A stretch of DNA of 64,000 bases, taken from NCBI GenBank assembly GCA_950106755.1, contig OX467088.1, positions 15,608,001 through 15,672,000 on the forward strand. Direction: 5' to 3'. Below, piece after piece: positions 1 to 16,400 of the stretch (its first letter is position 1; every line of letters starts with the position of its first letter). The notes beneath the pieces are model-generated. The model worked only from the letters and a program-made list of their open reading frames with translations. It was not told where the DNA came from and ran no database searches. Source of the stretch: Climacium dendroides. Its lineage: Eukaryota > Streptophyta > Bryopsida > Hypnales > Climaciaceae. The position numbers and the translations under genes are program-made.

Positions 1-2316
1 GATTATTGGGATTCATGGAAAAATTAATTTGAAGAGGACCCGGTTGCTTCTCTACACTTTTTCAATTGAAATGGGTTTGAAGAAGAAGACTCTTAAAATG
101 ATGTTGTTTCTCATACAAATAAAACCATTCATTTGTATTTATTTGACGTGGAACCATGTCCGAAAACATAACATCCAAGTTGCAAATCATTGAGATTATT
201 GGGATTCATGGAAAAATTAATTTGAAGAGGACCCGGTTGCTTCTCTACACTTTTTCAATGGAAATGGGTTTGAAGAAAAAGACTCTAAAAATGATCATGT
301 TTTCCATAAAAACAAACCATTAATTTGTATCAGTTTTGAGGTCGAAGCATGACCAAGAATATAACACAGAAGTTGCAAATCTTCGAAATAATTAGGATTC
401 ATGGAAAAATTAATTTTAAGAGGACCCTATTGCTTCTCCACACTTCTTCAATGGAAATGGGTTTGAAGAAGAAGACTCTTAAAATGATGTTGTTTCTCAT
501 ACAAATAGAACCATTCATTTGTATTCATTTGACGTGGAACCATGTCCGAAAACATAACATCCAAGTTGCAAATCATTGAGATTATTGGGATTCATGGAAA
601 AATTAATTTGAAGAGGACCCGGTTGCTTCTCTACACTTTTTCAATTGAAATGGGTTTGAAGAAAAAGACTCTAAAAATGATCATGTTTTCCATAAAAACA
701 AACCATGAATTTGTATCAGTTTTGAGGTGGTAGCATGACCAAAAACATAACACACAAGTTGCAAATCGTCGAAATAGTTAGGATTCATGGAAAAATTAAT
801 TTTAAGAGGACCCTATTGCTTCTCTACACTTCTTCAATGGAAATGGGTTTGAAGAAGAAGACTCTTAAAATGATGTTGTTTCTCATACAAATAAAACCAT
901 TCATTTGTATTCATTTGACATGGAACCATGTCCGAAAACATAACACCCATGTTGCAAATCACTGAGATTATTGGGATTCATGGAAAAATTAATTTGAAGA
1001 GGACCCGGTTGCTTCTCTACACTTTTTCAATTGAAATGGGTTTGAAGAAGAAGACTCTTAAAATAATGTTGTTTCTCATACAAATAAAACCATTCATTTG
1101 TATTTATTTGACGTGGAACCATGTCCGAAAACATAACATCCAAGTTGCAAATCTTTGAGATTACTCGGATTCATGGAAAAATTAATTTGAAGAGGACCCG
1201 GTTGCTTCTCTACAATTTTTCAATTGAAATGGGTTTGAAGAAGAAGACTCTTAAAATGATGTTGTTTCTCATACAAATAAAACCATTCATTTGTATTTAT
1301 TTGACGTGGAACCATGTCCGAAAACATAACATCCAAGTTGCAAATCATTGAGATTATTGGGATTCATGGAAAAATTAATTTGAAGAGGACCCGGTTGCTT
1401 CTCTACACTTTTTCAATGGAAATGGGTTTGAAGAAAAAGACTCTAAAAATGATCATGTTTTCCATAAAAACAAACCATTAATTTGTATCAGTTTTGAGGT
1501 CGAAGCATGACCAAGAATATAACACAGAAGTTGCAAATCTTCGAAATAATTAGGATTCATGGAAAAATTAATTTTAAGAGGACCCTATTGCTTCTCCACA
1601 CTTCTTCAATGGAAATGGGTTTGAAGAAGAAGACTCTTAAAATGATGTTGTTTCTCATACAAATAGAACCATTCATTTGTATTCATTTGACGTGGAACCA
1701 TGTCCGAAAACATAACATCCAAGTTGCAAATCATTGAGATTATTGGGATTCATGGAAAAATTAATTTGAAGAGGACCCGGTTGCTTCTCTACACTTTTTC
1801 AATTGAAATGGGTTTGAAGAAAAAGACTCTAAAAATGATCATGTTTTCCATAAAAACAAACCATGAATTTGTATCAGTTTTGAGGTGGTAGCATGACCAA
1901 AAACATAACACACAAGTTGCAAATCGTCGAAATAGTTAGGATTCATGGAAAAATTAATTTTAAGAGGACCCTATTGCTTCTCTACACTTCTTCAATGGAA
2001 ATGGGTTTGAAGAAGAGGACTCTTAAAATGATGTTGTTTCTCATACAAATAAAACCATTCATTTGTATTCATTTGACATGGAACCATGTCCGAAAACATA
2101 ACACCCATGTTGCAAATCACTGAGATTATTGGGATTCATGGAAAAATTAATTTGAAGAGGACCCGGTTGCTTCTCTACACTTTTTCAATTGAAATGGGTT
2201 TGAAGAAGAAGACTCTTAAAATAATGTTGTTTCTCATACAAATAAAACCATTCATTTGTATTTATTTGACGTGGAACCATGTCCGAAAACATAACATCCA
2301 AGTTGCAAATCTTTGA
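1..2316 (+). repeat. Higher-order repeat: two copies of a 6-monomer (1158-bp) unit
   Basis: The ordered series of monomer variants at 349, 542, 735 and 928 reappears at 1507, 1700, 1893 and 2086, a shift of exactly 1158 bp (6 x 193). The copies are nearly identical; one visible difference is AAGAAG to AAGAGG near 2014. The second copy loses its last open frame through a TAA in CATTCATTTAAATT near 2449. Confidence 0.85.
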
Positions 2317-4400
2317 GATTACTCGGATTCATGGAAAAATTAATTTGAAGAGGACCCGGTTGCTTCTCTACACTTTTTCAATTGAAATGGGTTTGAAGAA
2401 GAAGACTCTTAAAATAATGTTGTTTCTCATACAAATAAAACCATTCATTTAAATTTATATGACGTGGAACCATGTCCGAAAACATAACATCCAAGTTGCA
2501 AATCATTGTGATTATTGGGATTCATGGAAAAATTAATTTGAAGAGGACCCGGTTGCTTCTCTACACTTTTTCAATTGAAATGGGTTTGAAGAAGAAGACT
2601 CTTAAAATAATGTTGTTTCTCATACAAATAGAACCATTCATTTGTATTCATTTGACGTGGAACCATGTCCGAAAACATAACACCCATGTTGCAAATCATT
2701 GAGATTATTGGGATTCATGGAAAAACTAATTTGAAGAGGACTTGGTTGCTGCTCTATACTTTTTCAATTGAAATGGATTTGAAGAAAAAGACTCTAAAAA
2801 TGATCATGTTTTCCATAAAAACAAACCATTAATTTGTATCAGTTTTGAGGTTAAACATGACGAAAAACATAACACACAAGTTGCAAATCTTCGAAAAAAT
2901 TAGGATTCATGGAAAATTTAATTTTAGGAGGACCCTATTGCTTCTCTACACTTCTTCAATGGAAATGGGTTTGAAGAAAAAGACTCTAAAAATGATCATG
3001 TTCTCCATAAAAACAAACCATTAATTTGTATCAGTTTTGAGGTGGAAGCATGACCAAAAACATAACACACAGGTTGCAAATCGTCAAAATAATTAGGATT
3101 CAAGGAAAATTTAATTTTAAGAGGTCCCTATTGCTTCTCTACACTTCTTCAATGGAAATGGGTTTGAAGAAGAAGACTCTTAAAATGATGTTGTTTCTCA
3201 TACAAATAAAACCATTCATTTGTATTCATTTGACATGGAACCATGTCCGAAAACATAACACCCATGTTGCAAATCACTGAGATTATTGGGATTCATGGGA
3301 AAATTAATTTGAAGAGGACCCGGTTGCTTCTCTACACTTTTTCAATTGAAATGGGTTTGAAGAAGAAGACTCTTAAAATAATGTTGTTTCTCATACAAAT
3401 AGAACCATTCATGTGTATTTATTTGACGTGGAACCATGTCCGAAAACATAACATCCAAGTTGCAAATCTTTGAGATTACTCGGATTCATGGAAAAATTAA
3501 TTTGAAGAGGACCCGGTTGCTTCTCTACACTTTTTCAATGGAAATGGGTTTGAAGAAGAAGACTCTTAAAATAATGTTGTTTCTCATACAAATAAAACCA
3601 TTCATTTGAATTTATATGACGTGGAACCATGTCCGAAAACATAACATCCAAGTTGCAAATCTTTGAGATTACTCGGATTCATGGAAAAATTAATTTGAAG
3701 AGGACCCGGTTGCTTCTCTACACTTTTTCAATTGAAATGGGTTTGAAGAAGAAGACTCTTAAAATGATGTTGTTTCTCATACAAATAAAACCATTCATTT
3801 GTATTTATTTGACGTGGAACCATGTCCGAAAACATAACATCCAAGTTGCAAATCATTGAGATTATTGGGATTCATGGAAAAATTAATTTGAAGAGGACCC
3901 GGTTGCTTCTCTACGCTTTTTCAATTGAAATGGGTTTGAAGAAAAAGACTCTTAAAATGATGTTGTTTCTCATACAAATAAAACCATTCATTTGTATTTA
4001 TTTGACGTGGAACCATGTCCGAAAACATAACATCCAAGTTGCAAATCATTGAGATTATTGGGATTCATGGAAAAATTAATTTGAAGAGGACCCGGTTGCT
4101 TCTCTACGCTTTTTCAATTGAAATGGGTTTGAAGAAAAAGACTCTTAAAATGATGTTGTTTCTCATACAAATAAAACCATTCATTTGTATTTATTTGACT
4201 TGGAACCATGTCCGAAAACATTACATCCAACTTGCAAATCTTTGAGATTATTGGGATTCATGGAAAAATTAATTTGAAGAGGACCCGGTTGCTTCTCTAC
4301 ACTTTTTCAATTGAAATGGGTTTGAAGAAAAAGACTCTAAAAATGATCATGTTTTCCATTAAAACAAACCATTAATTTGTATCAGTTTTGAGGTGGAAGC

Positions 4401-7400
4401 ATGTCTAAAAACATAACACACAAGTTGCAAATCTTCGAAATAATTAGGATTCAAGGAGAATTTAATTTTAAGAGGACCCTATTGCTTCTCTACACTTCTT
4501 CAATCGAAATGGGTTTGAAGAAGAAGACTCTTAAAATGATGTTGTTTCTCATACAAATAAAACCATTCATTTGTATTTATTTGACGTGGAACCATGTCCG
4601 AAAACATTACATCCAACTTGCAAATCTTTGAGATTATTGGGATTCATGGAAAAATTAATTTGAAGAGGACCCGGTTGCTTCTCTACACTTTTTCAATGGA
4701 AATGGGTTTGAAGAAAAAGACTCTAAAAATGATCATGTTTTCCATAAAAACAAACCATTAATTTGTATCAGTTTTGAGGCGGAAGCATGACCAAAAACAT
4801 AACACACAAGTTGCAAATCTTCGAAATAATTAGGATTCATGGAAAAATTAATTTTAAGAGGACCCTATTGCTTCTCCACACTTCTTCAATGGAAATGAGT
4901 TTGAAGAAGAAGACTATTAAAATGATGTTGTTTCTCATACAAATAAAACCATTGATTTGTATTCATTTGACGTCGAACCATGTCCGAAAACATAACATCC
5001 AAGTTGCAAATCATTGAGATTATTGGGATTCATGGAAAAATTAATTTGAAGAGGACCCGGTTGCTTCTCTACACTTTTTCAATGGAAATGGGTTTGAAGA
5101 AAAAGACTCTAAAAATGATCATGTTTTCTATAAAAACAAACAATTAATTTGTATCAGTTTTGAGGTGGAAGCATGTCTAAAAACATAACACACAAGTTGC
5201 AAATCTTCGAAATAATTAGGATTCATGGAAAATTTAATTTTAAGAGGTCCCTATTGCTTCTCTACACTTCTTCAATCGAAATGGGTTTGAAGAAGACTCT
5301 TAAAATGATGTTGTTTCTCATACAAATAGAACCATTCATTTGTATTTATTTGACGTGGAACGATGTCCGAAAACATGACATCCAAGTTGCAAATCTTTGA
5401 GATTATTGGGATTCATGGAAAAATTAATTTAAAGAGGACCCGGTTGCTTCTCTACACTTTCTCAATGGAAATGGGTTTGAAGAAAAAGACTCTAAAAATG
5501 ATCATGTTTTCCATAAAAACAAACCATTAATTTGTATTAGTTTTGAGGTGGAACTATGTCTGAAAACATAACACACAAGATACAAATCTTCAAAATAATT
5601 AGGATTCTTGGAAAATTTAATTTTAAGAGGACCCTATTGCTTCTCTACACTTCTTCAATCGAAATGGGTTTGAAGAAGAAGACTCTTAAAATGATGTTGT
5701 TTCTCATACGAATAAAACCATTAATTTGTATTCATTTGACGCAGAACCCTGTCCGAAAACATAACATCCAAGTTGCAAATCTTTGAGATTATTGGGACTC
5801 AAGGGAAAATTAATTCTAAGAGGACCCGGTTGCTTCTCTACACTTTTTCAATTGAAATGGGTTTGAAAAAAAGACTCTAAAAATGATCAGGTTTCCCATA
5901 AAAATAAACAATAAATTTGTATCAGTTTTGAGGTGGAAGCATGTCCAAAAACATACCACACAAGTTGCAAATCTCTGAAATAATTAGGATTCATGGAAAA
6001 ATTAATTTTAAGAGGACCCTATTGCTTCTCTACACTTGTTCAACTGAAATGGGTTTGAAGAAGAAGACTCTTAAAATGATGTTGTTTCTGATACAAATAA
6101 AACCATTGATTTGTATTTAATTGACGTGGTACCATATCCGAAAACATAACATCCAAGTTGCAAATCTTTGAGATTATTGGGATTCATGGAAAAATTAATT
6201 TAAAGAGGACCCGGTTGCTTCTCTACACTTTTTCAATGGAAATGGGTTTGAAGAAGAAGACTCTTAAAATGATGTTGATTCTCATACAAATAGAACCATT
6301 CATTCGTATTCATTTGACGTGGAACCATGTCCGAAAACATAACATCCAAGTTGCAAATCATTGTGATTATTGGGATTCATGGAAATATTAATTTGAAGAG
6401 GACCCGGTTGCTTCTCTACACTTTTTCAATTGAAATGGGTTTGAAGAAGAAGACTCTTAAAATAATGTTGTTTCTCATACAAATAAAACCATTCATTTGA
6501 ATTTATATGACGTGGAACCATGTCCGAAAACATAACATCCAAGTTGAAAATCTTTGAGATTACTCGGATTCATGGAAAAATTAATTTGAAGAGGACCCGG
6601 TTGCTTCTCTACACTTTTTCAATTGAAATGGGTTTGAAGAAGAAGACTCTTAAAATAATGTTGTTTCTCATACAAATAAAACCATTCATTTGAATTTATA
6701 TGACGTGGAACCATGTCCGAAAACATAACATCCAAGTTGCAAATCTTTGAGATTACTCGGATTCATGGAAAAATTAATTTGAAGAGGACCCGGTTGCTTC
6801 TCTACACTTTTTCAATTGAAATGGGTTTGAAGAAGAAGACTCTTAAAATAATGTTGTTTCTCATACAAATAGAACCATTCATTTGTATTCATTTGACGTG
6901 GAACCATGTCCGAAAACATAACACCCATGTTGCAAATCATTGAGATTATTGGGATTCATGGAAAAATTAATTTGAAGAGGACTTGGTTGCTTCTCTACAC
7001 TTTTTCAATTGAAATGGATTTGAAGAAAAAGACTCTAAAAATGATCATGTTTTCCATAAAAACAAACCATTAATTTGTATCAGTTTTGAGGTTGAAACAT
7101 GACGAAAAACATAACACACAAGTTGCAAATCTTCGAAAAAATTAGGATTCATGGAAAATTTAATTTTAGGAGGACCCTATTGCTTCTCTACACTTCTTCA
7201 ATGGAAATGGGTTTGAAGAAAAAGACTCTAAAAATGATCATGTTTTCCATAAAAACAAACCATTAATTTGTATCAGTTTTCAGGTGGAAGCATGACCAAA
7301 AACATAACACACAAGTTGCAAATCGTCAAAATAATTAGGATTCAAGGAAAATTTAATTTTAAGAGGTCCCTATTGCTTCTCTACACTTCTTCAATGGAAA

Positions 7401-10400
7401 TGGGTTTGAAGAAGAAGACTCTTAAAATGATGTTGTTTCTCATACAAATAAAACCATTGATTTGTATTTATTTGACGTGGAACCATGTCCGAAAACATAA
7501 CATCCAACTTGCAAATCTTTGAGATTATTGGGATTCATGGAAAAATTAATTTGAAGAGGACCCGGTTGCTTCTCTACACTTTTTCAATTGAAATGGGTTT
7601 GAAGAAAAAGACTCTAAAAATGATCATGTTTTCCATAAAAACAAACCATTAATTTGTATCAATTTTGAGGTGGAAGCATGACCAAAAACATAACACACAA
7701 GTTGCAAATCTTCGAAATAATTAGGATTCATGGAAAAATTAATTTTAAGAGGACCCTATTGCTTCTCCACACTTCTTCAATGGAAATGGGTTTGAAGAAG
7801 AAGACTCTTAAAATGATGTTGTTTCTCATACAAATAAAACCATTCATTTGTATTTATTTCACATGGAACCATGTCCGAAAACATTACATCCAACTTGCAA
7901 ATCTTTGAGATTATTGGGATTCATGGAAAAATTAATTTGAAGAGGACCCGGTTGCTTCTCTACACTTTTTCAATTGAAATGGGTTTGAAGAAAAAGACTC
8001 TAAAAATGATCATGTTTTCCATTAAAACAAACCATTAATTTGTATCAGTTTTGAGGTGGAAGCATGTCTAAAAACATAACACACAAGTTGCAAATCTTCG
8101 AAATAATTAGGATTCAAGGAGAATTTAATTTTAAGAGGACCCTATTGCTTCTCTACACTTCTCCAATCGAAATGGGTTTGAAGAAGAAGACTCTTAAAAT
8201 GATGTTGTTTCTCATACAAATAAAACCATTCATTTGTATTTATTTGACGTGGAACCATGTCCGAAAACATCACATCCAACTTGCAAATCTTTGAGATTAT
8301 TGGGATTCATGGAAAAATTAATTTGAAGAGGACCCGGTTGCTTCTCTACACTTTTTCAATGGAAATGGGTTTGAAGAAAAAGACTCTAAAAATGATCATG
8401 TTTTCCATTAAAACAAACCATTAATTTGTATCAGTTTTGAGGTGGAAGCATGTCTAAAAACATAACACACAAGTTGCAAATCTCCGAAATAATTAGGATT
8501 CAAGGAGAATTTAATTTTAAGATGACCCTATTGCTTCTCTACACTTCTTCAATGGAAATGGGTTTGAAGAAGAAGACTCTTAAAATGATGTTGTTTCTCA
8601 TACAAATAAAACCATTCATTTGTATTTATTTCACATGGAACCATGTCCGAAAACATTACATCCAACTTGCAAATCTTTGAGATTATTGGGATTCATGGAA
8701 AAATTAATTTGAAGAGGACCCGGTTGCTTCTCTACACTTTTTCAATTGAAATGGGTTTGAAGAAAAAGACTCTAAAAATGATCATGTTTTCCATAAAAAC
8801 AAACAATTAATTTGTATCAGTTTTGAGGTGGAAGCATGTCTAAAAACATAACACACAAGTTGCAAATCTTCGAAATAATTAGGATTCATGGAAAATTTAA
8901 TTTTAAGAGGTCCCTATTGCTTCTCTACACTTCTTCAATCGAAATGGGTTTGAAGAAGAAGACTCTTAAAATGATGTTGTTTCTCATACAAATAGAACCA
9001 TTCATTTGTATTTATTTGACGTGGAACGATGTCCGAAAACATGACATCCAAGTTGCAAATCTTTGAGATTATTGGGATTCATGGAAAAATTAATTTAAAG
9101 AGGACCCGGTTGCTTCTCTACACTTTCTCAATGGAAATGGGTTTGAAGAAAAAGACTCTAAAAATGATCATGTTTTCCATAAAAACAAACCATTAATTTG
9201 TATTAGTTTTGAGGTGGAACTATGTCTGAAAACATAACACACAAGATACAAATCTTCAAAATAATTAGGATTCCTGGAAAATTTAATTTTAAGAGGACCC
9301 TATTGCTTCTCTACACTTCTTCAATCGAAATGGGTTTGAAGAAGAAGACTCTTAAAATGATGTTGTTTCTCATACGAATAAAACCATTAATTTGTATTCA
9401 TTTGACGCGGAACCCTGTCCGAAAACATAACATCCAAGTTGCAAATCTTTGAGATTATTGGGATTCAAGGGAAAATTAATTCTAAGAGGACCCGGTTGCT
9501 TCTCTACACTTTTTCAATTGAAATGGGTTTGAAAAAAAGACTCTAAAAATGATCAGGTTTCCCATAAAAATAAACAATAAATTTGTATCAGTTTTGAGGT
9601 GGAAGCATGTCCAAAAACATACCACACAAGTTGCAAATCTCTGAAATAATTAGGATTCATGGAAAAATTAATTTTAAGAGGACCCTATTGCTTCTCTACA
9701 CTTGTTCAACTGAAATGGGTTTGAAGAAGAAGACTCTTAAAATGATGTTGTTTCTGATACAAATAAAACCATTGATTTGTATTTAATTGACGTGGTACCA
9801 TATCCGAAAACATAACATCCAAGTTGCAAATCTTTGAGATTATTGGGATTCATGGAAAAATTAATTTAAAGAGGACCCGGTTGCTTCTCTACACTTTTTC
9901 AATGGAAATGGGTTTGAAGAAGAAGACTCTTAAAATGATGTTGTTTCTCATACAAATAAAACCATTCATTTGTATTCATTTGACATGGAACCATGTCCGA
10001 AAACATAACACCCATGTTGCAAATCACTGAGATTATTGGGATTCATGGAAAAATTAATTTGAAGAGGACCCGGTTGCTTCTCTACACTTTTTCAATTGAA
10101 ATGGGTTTGAAGAAGAAGACTCTTAAAATAATGTTGTTTCTCATACAAATAAAACCATTCATTTGTATTTATTTGACGTGGAACCATGTCCGAAAACATA
10201 ACATCCAAGTTGCAAATCTTTGAGATTACTCGGATTCATGGAAAAATTAATTTGAAGAGGACCCGGTTGCTTCTCTACACTTTTTCAATTGAAATGGGTT
10301 TGAAGAAGAAGACTCTTAAAATAATGTTGTTTCTCATACAAATAAAACCATTCATTTGAATTTATATGACGTGGAACCATGTCCGAAAACATAACATCCA

Positions 10401-13400
10401 AGTTGCAAATCTTTGAGATTACTCGGATTCATGGAAAAATTAATTTGAAGAGGACCCGGTTGCTTCTCTACACTTTTTCAATTGAAATGGGTTTGAAGAA
10501 GAAGACTCTTAAAATAATGTTGTTTCTCATACAAATAGAACCATTCATTTGTATTCATTTGACGTGGAACCATGTCCGAAAACATAACACCCATGTTGCA
10601 AATCATTGAGATTATTGGGATTCATGGAAAAATTAATTTGAAGAGGACTTGGTTGCTTCTCTACACTTTTTCAATTGAAATGGATTTGAAGAAAAAGACT
10701 CTAAAAATGATCATGTTTTCCATAAAAACAAACCATTAATTTGTATCAGTTTTGAGGTTGAAAAATGACGAAAAACATAACACACAAGTTGCAAATCTTC
10801 GAAAAAATTAGGATTCATGGAAAATTTAATTTTAGGAGGACCCTATTGCTTCTCTACACTTCTTCAATGGAAATGGGTTTGAAGAAAAAGACTCTAAAAA
10901 TGATCATGTTTTCCATAAAAACAAACTATTAATTTGTATCAGTTTTCAGGTGGAAGCATGACCAAAAACATAACACACAAGTTGCAAATCGTCAAAATAA
11001 TTAGGATTCAAGGAAAATTTAATTTTAAGAGGTCCCTATTGCTTCTCTACACTTCTTCAATGGAAATGGGTTTGAAGAAGAAGACTCTTAAACTGATGTT
11101 GTTTCTCATACAAATAAAACCATTCATTTGTATTTATTTAACGTGGAACCATATCCGAAAACATAACATCCAAGTTGCAAATCTTTGACATTATTGGGAT
11201 TCATGAAAAAATTAATTTGAAGAGGACCCGGTTGCTTCTCTACACTTTTTCAATTGAAATGGGTTTGAAGAAGAAGACTCTTAAAATAATGTTGTTTCTC
11301 ATACAAATAAAACCATTCATTTGTATTTATTTGACGTGGAACCATGTCCGAAAACATAACATCCAAGTTGCAAATCATTGAGATTATTGGGATTCATGGA
11401 AAAATTAATTTGAAGAGGACCCGGTTGCTTCTCTACACTTCTTCAATCGAAATGGGTTTGAAGAAGAAGACTCTTAAAATGATGTTGTTTGTCATACAAA
11501 TAAAACCATTCATTTGTATTCATTTGACGTGGAACCATGTCCGAAAACATAACACCCATGTTGCAAATCATTGAGATTATTAGGATTCATGGAAAAATTA
11601 ATTTGAAGAGGACCCGGTTGCTTCTCTACACTTTTTCAATTGAAATGGGTTTGAAGAGGAAGACTCTTAAAATAATGTGGTTTCTCATACAAATAAAACC
11701 ATTGATTTGTATTTATTTGACGTGGAACCATGTCCGAAAACATAACATCCAACTTGCAAATCTTTGAGATTATTGGGATTCATGGAAAAATTAATTTGAA
11801 GAGGACCCGGTTGCTTCTCTACACTTTTTCAATGGAAATGGGTTTGAAGAAAAAGACTCTAAAAATGATCATGTTTTCCATAAAAACAAACCATTAATTT
11901 GTATCAGTTTTGAGGTGGAAGCATGACCAAAAACATAACACACAAGTTGCAAATCTTCGAAATAATTAGGATTCATGGAAAAATTAATTTTAAGAGGACC
12001 CTATTGCTTCTCCACACTTCTTCAATGGAAATGGGTTTGAAGAAGAAGACTCTTAAAATGATGTTGTTTCTCATACAAATAAAACCATTCATTTGTATTT
12101 ATTTGACGTGGAACCATGACCGAAAACATTACATCCAACTTGCAAATCTTTGAGATTATTGGGATTCATGGAAAAATTAATTTGAAGAGGACCCGGTTGC
12201 TTCTCTACACTTTTTCAATTGAAATGGGTTTGAAGAAGAAGACTCTTAAAATAATGTTGTTTCTCATACAAATAAAACCATTCATTTGTATTTATTTGAC
12301 GTGGAACCATGTCCGAAAACATAACATCCAAGTTGCAAATCTTTGAGATTACTCGGATTCATGGAAAAATTAATTTGAAGAGGACCCGGTTGCTTCTCTA
12401 CACTTTTTCAATTGAAATGGGTTTGAAGAAGAAGACTCTTAAAATAATGTTGTTTCTCATACAAATAAAACCATTCATTTGAATTTATATGACGTGGAAC
12501 CATGTCCGAAAACATAACATCCAAGTTGCAAATCTTTGAGATTACTCGGATTCATGGAAAAATTAATTTGAAGAGGACCCGGTTGCTTCTCTACACTTTT
12601 TCAATTGAAATGGGTTTGAAGAAGAAGACTCTTAAAATAATGTTGTTTCTCATACAAATAAAACCATTCATTTGAATTTATATGACGTGGAACCATGTCC
12701 GAAAACATAACATCCAAGTTGCAAATCTTTGAGATTACTCGGATTCATGGAAAAATTAATTTGAAGAGGACCCGGTTGCTTCTCTACACTTTTTCAATTG
12801 AAATGGGTTTGAAGAAGAAGACTCTTAAAATAATGTTGTTTCTCATACAAATAGAACCATTGATTTGTATTCATTTGACGTCGAACCATGTCCGAAAACA
12901 TAACATCCAAGTTGCAAATCTTTGAGATTACTCGGATTCATGGAAAAATTAATTTGAAGAGGACCCGGTTGCTTCTCTACACTTTTTCAATTGAAATGGG
13001 TTTGAAGAAGAAGACTCTTAAAATAATGTTGTTTCTCATACAAATAAAACCATTCATTTGTATTTATTTGACGTGGAACCATGTCCGAAAACATAACATC
13101 CAAGTTGCAAATCTTTGAGATTACTCGGATTCATGGAAAAATTAATTTGAAGAGGACCCGGTTGCTTCTCTACACTTTTTCAATTGAAATGGGTTTGAAG
13201 AAGAAGACTCTTAAAATAATGTTGTTTCTCATACAAATAAAACCATTCATTTGAATTTATATGACGTGGAACCATGTCCGAAAACATAACATCCAAGTTG
13301 CAAATCTTTGAGATTACTCGGATTCATGGAAAAATTAATTTGAAGAGGACCCGGTTGCTTCTCTACACTTTTTCAATTGAAATGGGTTTGAAGAAGAAGA

Positions 13401-16400
13401 CTCTTAAAATAATGTTGTTTCTCATACAAATAGAACCATTCATTTGTATTCATTTGACGTGGAACCATGTCCGAAAACATAACACCCATGTTGCAAATCA
13501 TTGAGATTATTGGGATTCATGGAAAAATTAATTTGAAGAGGACTTGGTTGCTTCTCTACACTTTTTCAATTGAAATGGATTTGAAGAAAAAGACTCTAAA
13601 AATGATCATGTTTTCCATAAAAACAAACCATTAATTTGTATCAGTTTTGAGGTTGAAAAATGACGAAAAACATAACACACAAGTTGCAAATCTTCGAAAA
13701 AATTAGGATTCATGGAAAATTTAATTTTAGGAGGACCCTATTGCTTCTCTACACTTCTTCAATGGAAATGGGTTTGAAGAAAAAGACTCTAAAAATGATC
13801 ATGTTTTCCATAAAAACAAACTATTAATTTGTATCAGTTTTCAGGTGGAAGCATGACCAAAAACATAACACACAAGTTGCAAATCGTCAAAATAATTAGG
13901 ATTCAAGGAAAATTTAATTTTAAGAGGTCCCTATTGCTTCTCTACACTTCTTCAATGGAAATGGGTTTGAAGAAGAAGACTCTTAAACTGATGTTGTTTC
14001 TCATACAAATAAAACCATTCATTTGTATTTATTTAACGTGGAACCATATCCGAAAACATAACATCCAAGTTGCAAATCTTTGACATTATTGGGATTCATG
14101 AAAAAATTAATTTGAAGAGGACCCGGTTGCTTCTCTACACTTTTTCAATTGAAATGGGTTTGAAGAAGAAGACTCTTAAAATAATGTTGTTTCTCATACA
14201 AATAAAACCATTCATTTGTATTTATTTGACGTGGAACCATGTCCGAAAACATAACATCCAAGTTGCAAATCATTGAGATTATTGGGATTCATGGAAAAAT
14301 TAATTTGAAGAGGACCCGGTTGCTTCTCTACACTTCTTCAATCGAAATGGGTTTGAAGAAGAAGACTCTTAAAATGATGTTGTTTGTCATACAAATAAAA
14401 CCATTCATTTGTATTCATTTGACGTGGAACCATGTCCGAAAACATAACACCCATGTTGCAAATCATTGAGATTATTAGGATTCATGGAAAAATTAATTTG
14501 AAGAGGACCCGGTTGCTTCTCTACACTTTTTCAATTGAAATGGGTTTGAAGAGGAAGACTCTTAAAATAATGTGGTTTCTCATACAAATAAAACCATTGA
14601 TTTGTATTTATTTGACGTGGAACCATGTCCGAAAACATAACATCCAACTTGCAAATCTTTGAGATTATTGGGATTCATGGAAAAATTAATTTGAAGAGGA
14701 CCCGGTTGCTTCTCTACACTTTTTCAATGGAAATGGGTTTGAAGAAAAAGACTCTAAAAATGATCATGTTTTCCATTAAAACAAACCATTAATTTGTATC
14801 AGTTTTGAGGTGGAAGCATGACCAAAAACATAACACACAAGTTGCAAATCTTCGAAATAATTAGGATTCATGGAAAAATTAATTTTAAGAGGACCCTATT
14901 GCTTCTCCACACTTCTTCAATGGAAATGGGTTTGAAGAAGAAGACTCTTAAAATGATGTTGTTTCTCATACAAATAAAACCATTCATTTGTATTTATTTG
15001 ACGTGGAACCATGACCGAAAACATTACATCCAACTTGCAAATCTTTGAGATTATTGGGATTCATGGAAAAATTAATTTGAAGAGGACCCGGTTGCTTCTC
15101 TACACTTTTTCAATGGAAATGGGTTTGAAGAAAAAGACTCTAAAAATGATCATGTTTTCCATTAAAACAAACCATTAATTTGTATCAGTTTTGAGGTGGA
15201 AGCATGTCTAAAAACATAACACACAAGTTGCAAATCTTCGAAATAATTAGGATTCAAGGAGAATTTAATTTTAAGATGACCCTATTGCTTCTCTACACTT
15301 CTTCAATGGAAATGGGTTTGAAGAAGAAGACTCTTAAAATGATGTTGTTTCTCATACAAATAAAACCATTCATTTGTATTTATTTGACGTGGAACCATGT
15401 CCGAAAACATTACATCCAACTTGCAAATCTTTGAGATTATTGGGATTCATGGAAAAATTAATTTGAAGAGGACCCGGTTGCTTCTCTACACTTTTTCAAT
15501 GGAAATGGGTTTGAAGAAAAAGACTCTAAAAATGATCATGTTTTCCATAAAAACAAACCATTAATTTGTATCAGTTTTGAGGCGGAAGCATGACCAAAAA
15601 CATAACACACAAGTTGCAAATCCTCGAAATAATTAGGATTCATGGAAAAATTAATTTTAAGAGGACCCTATTGCTTCTCCACACTTCTTCAATGGAAATG
15701 AGTTTGAAGAAGAAGACTATTAAAATGATGTTGTTTCTCATACAAATAAAACCATTGATTTGTATTCATTTGACGTCGAACCATGTCCGAAAACATAACA
15801 TCCAAGTTGCAAATCATTGAGATTATTGGGATTCATGGAAAAATTAATTTGAAGAGGACCCGGTTGCTTCTCTACACTTTTTCAATGGAAATGGGTTTGA
15901 AGAAAAAGACTCTAAAAATGATCATGTTTTCTATAAAAACAAACAATTAATTTGTATCAGTTTTGAGGTGGAAGCATGTCTAAAAACATAACACACAAGT
16001 TGCAAATCTTCGAAATAATTAGGATTCATGGAAAAATTAATTTTAAGAGGACCCTATTGCTTCTCTACACTTCTTCAATCGAAATGGGTTTGAAGAAGAA
16101 GACTCTTAAAATGATGTTGTTTCTCATACGAATAAAACCATTAATTTGTATTCATTTGACGCGGAACCCTGTCCGAAAACATAACATCCAAGTTGCAAAT
16201 CTTTGAGATTATTGGGATTCAAGGGAAAATTAATTCTAAGAGGACCCGGTTGCTTCTCTACACTTTTTCAATTGAAATGGGTTTGAAAAAAAGACTCTAA
16301 AAATGATCAGGTTTCCCATAAAAATAAACAATAAATTTGTATCAGTTTTGAGGTGGAAGCATGTCCAAAAACATACCACACAAGTTGCAAATCTCTGAAA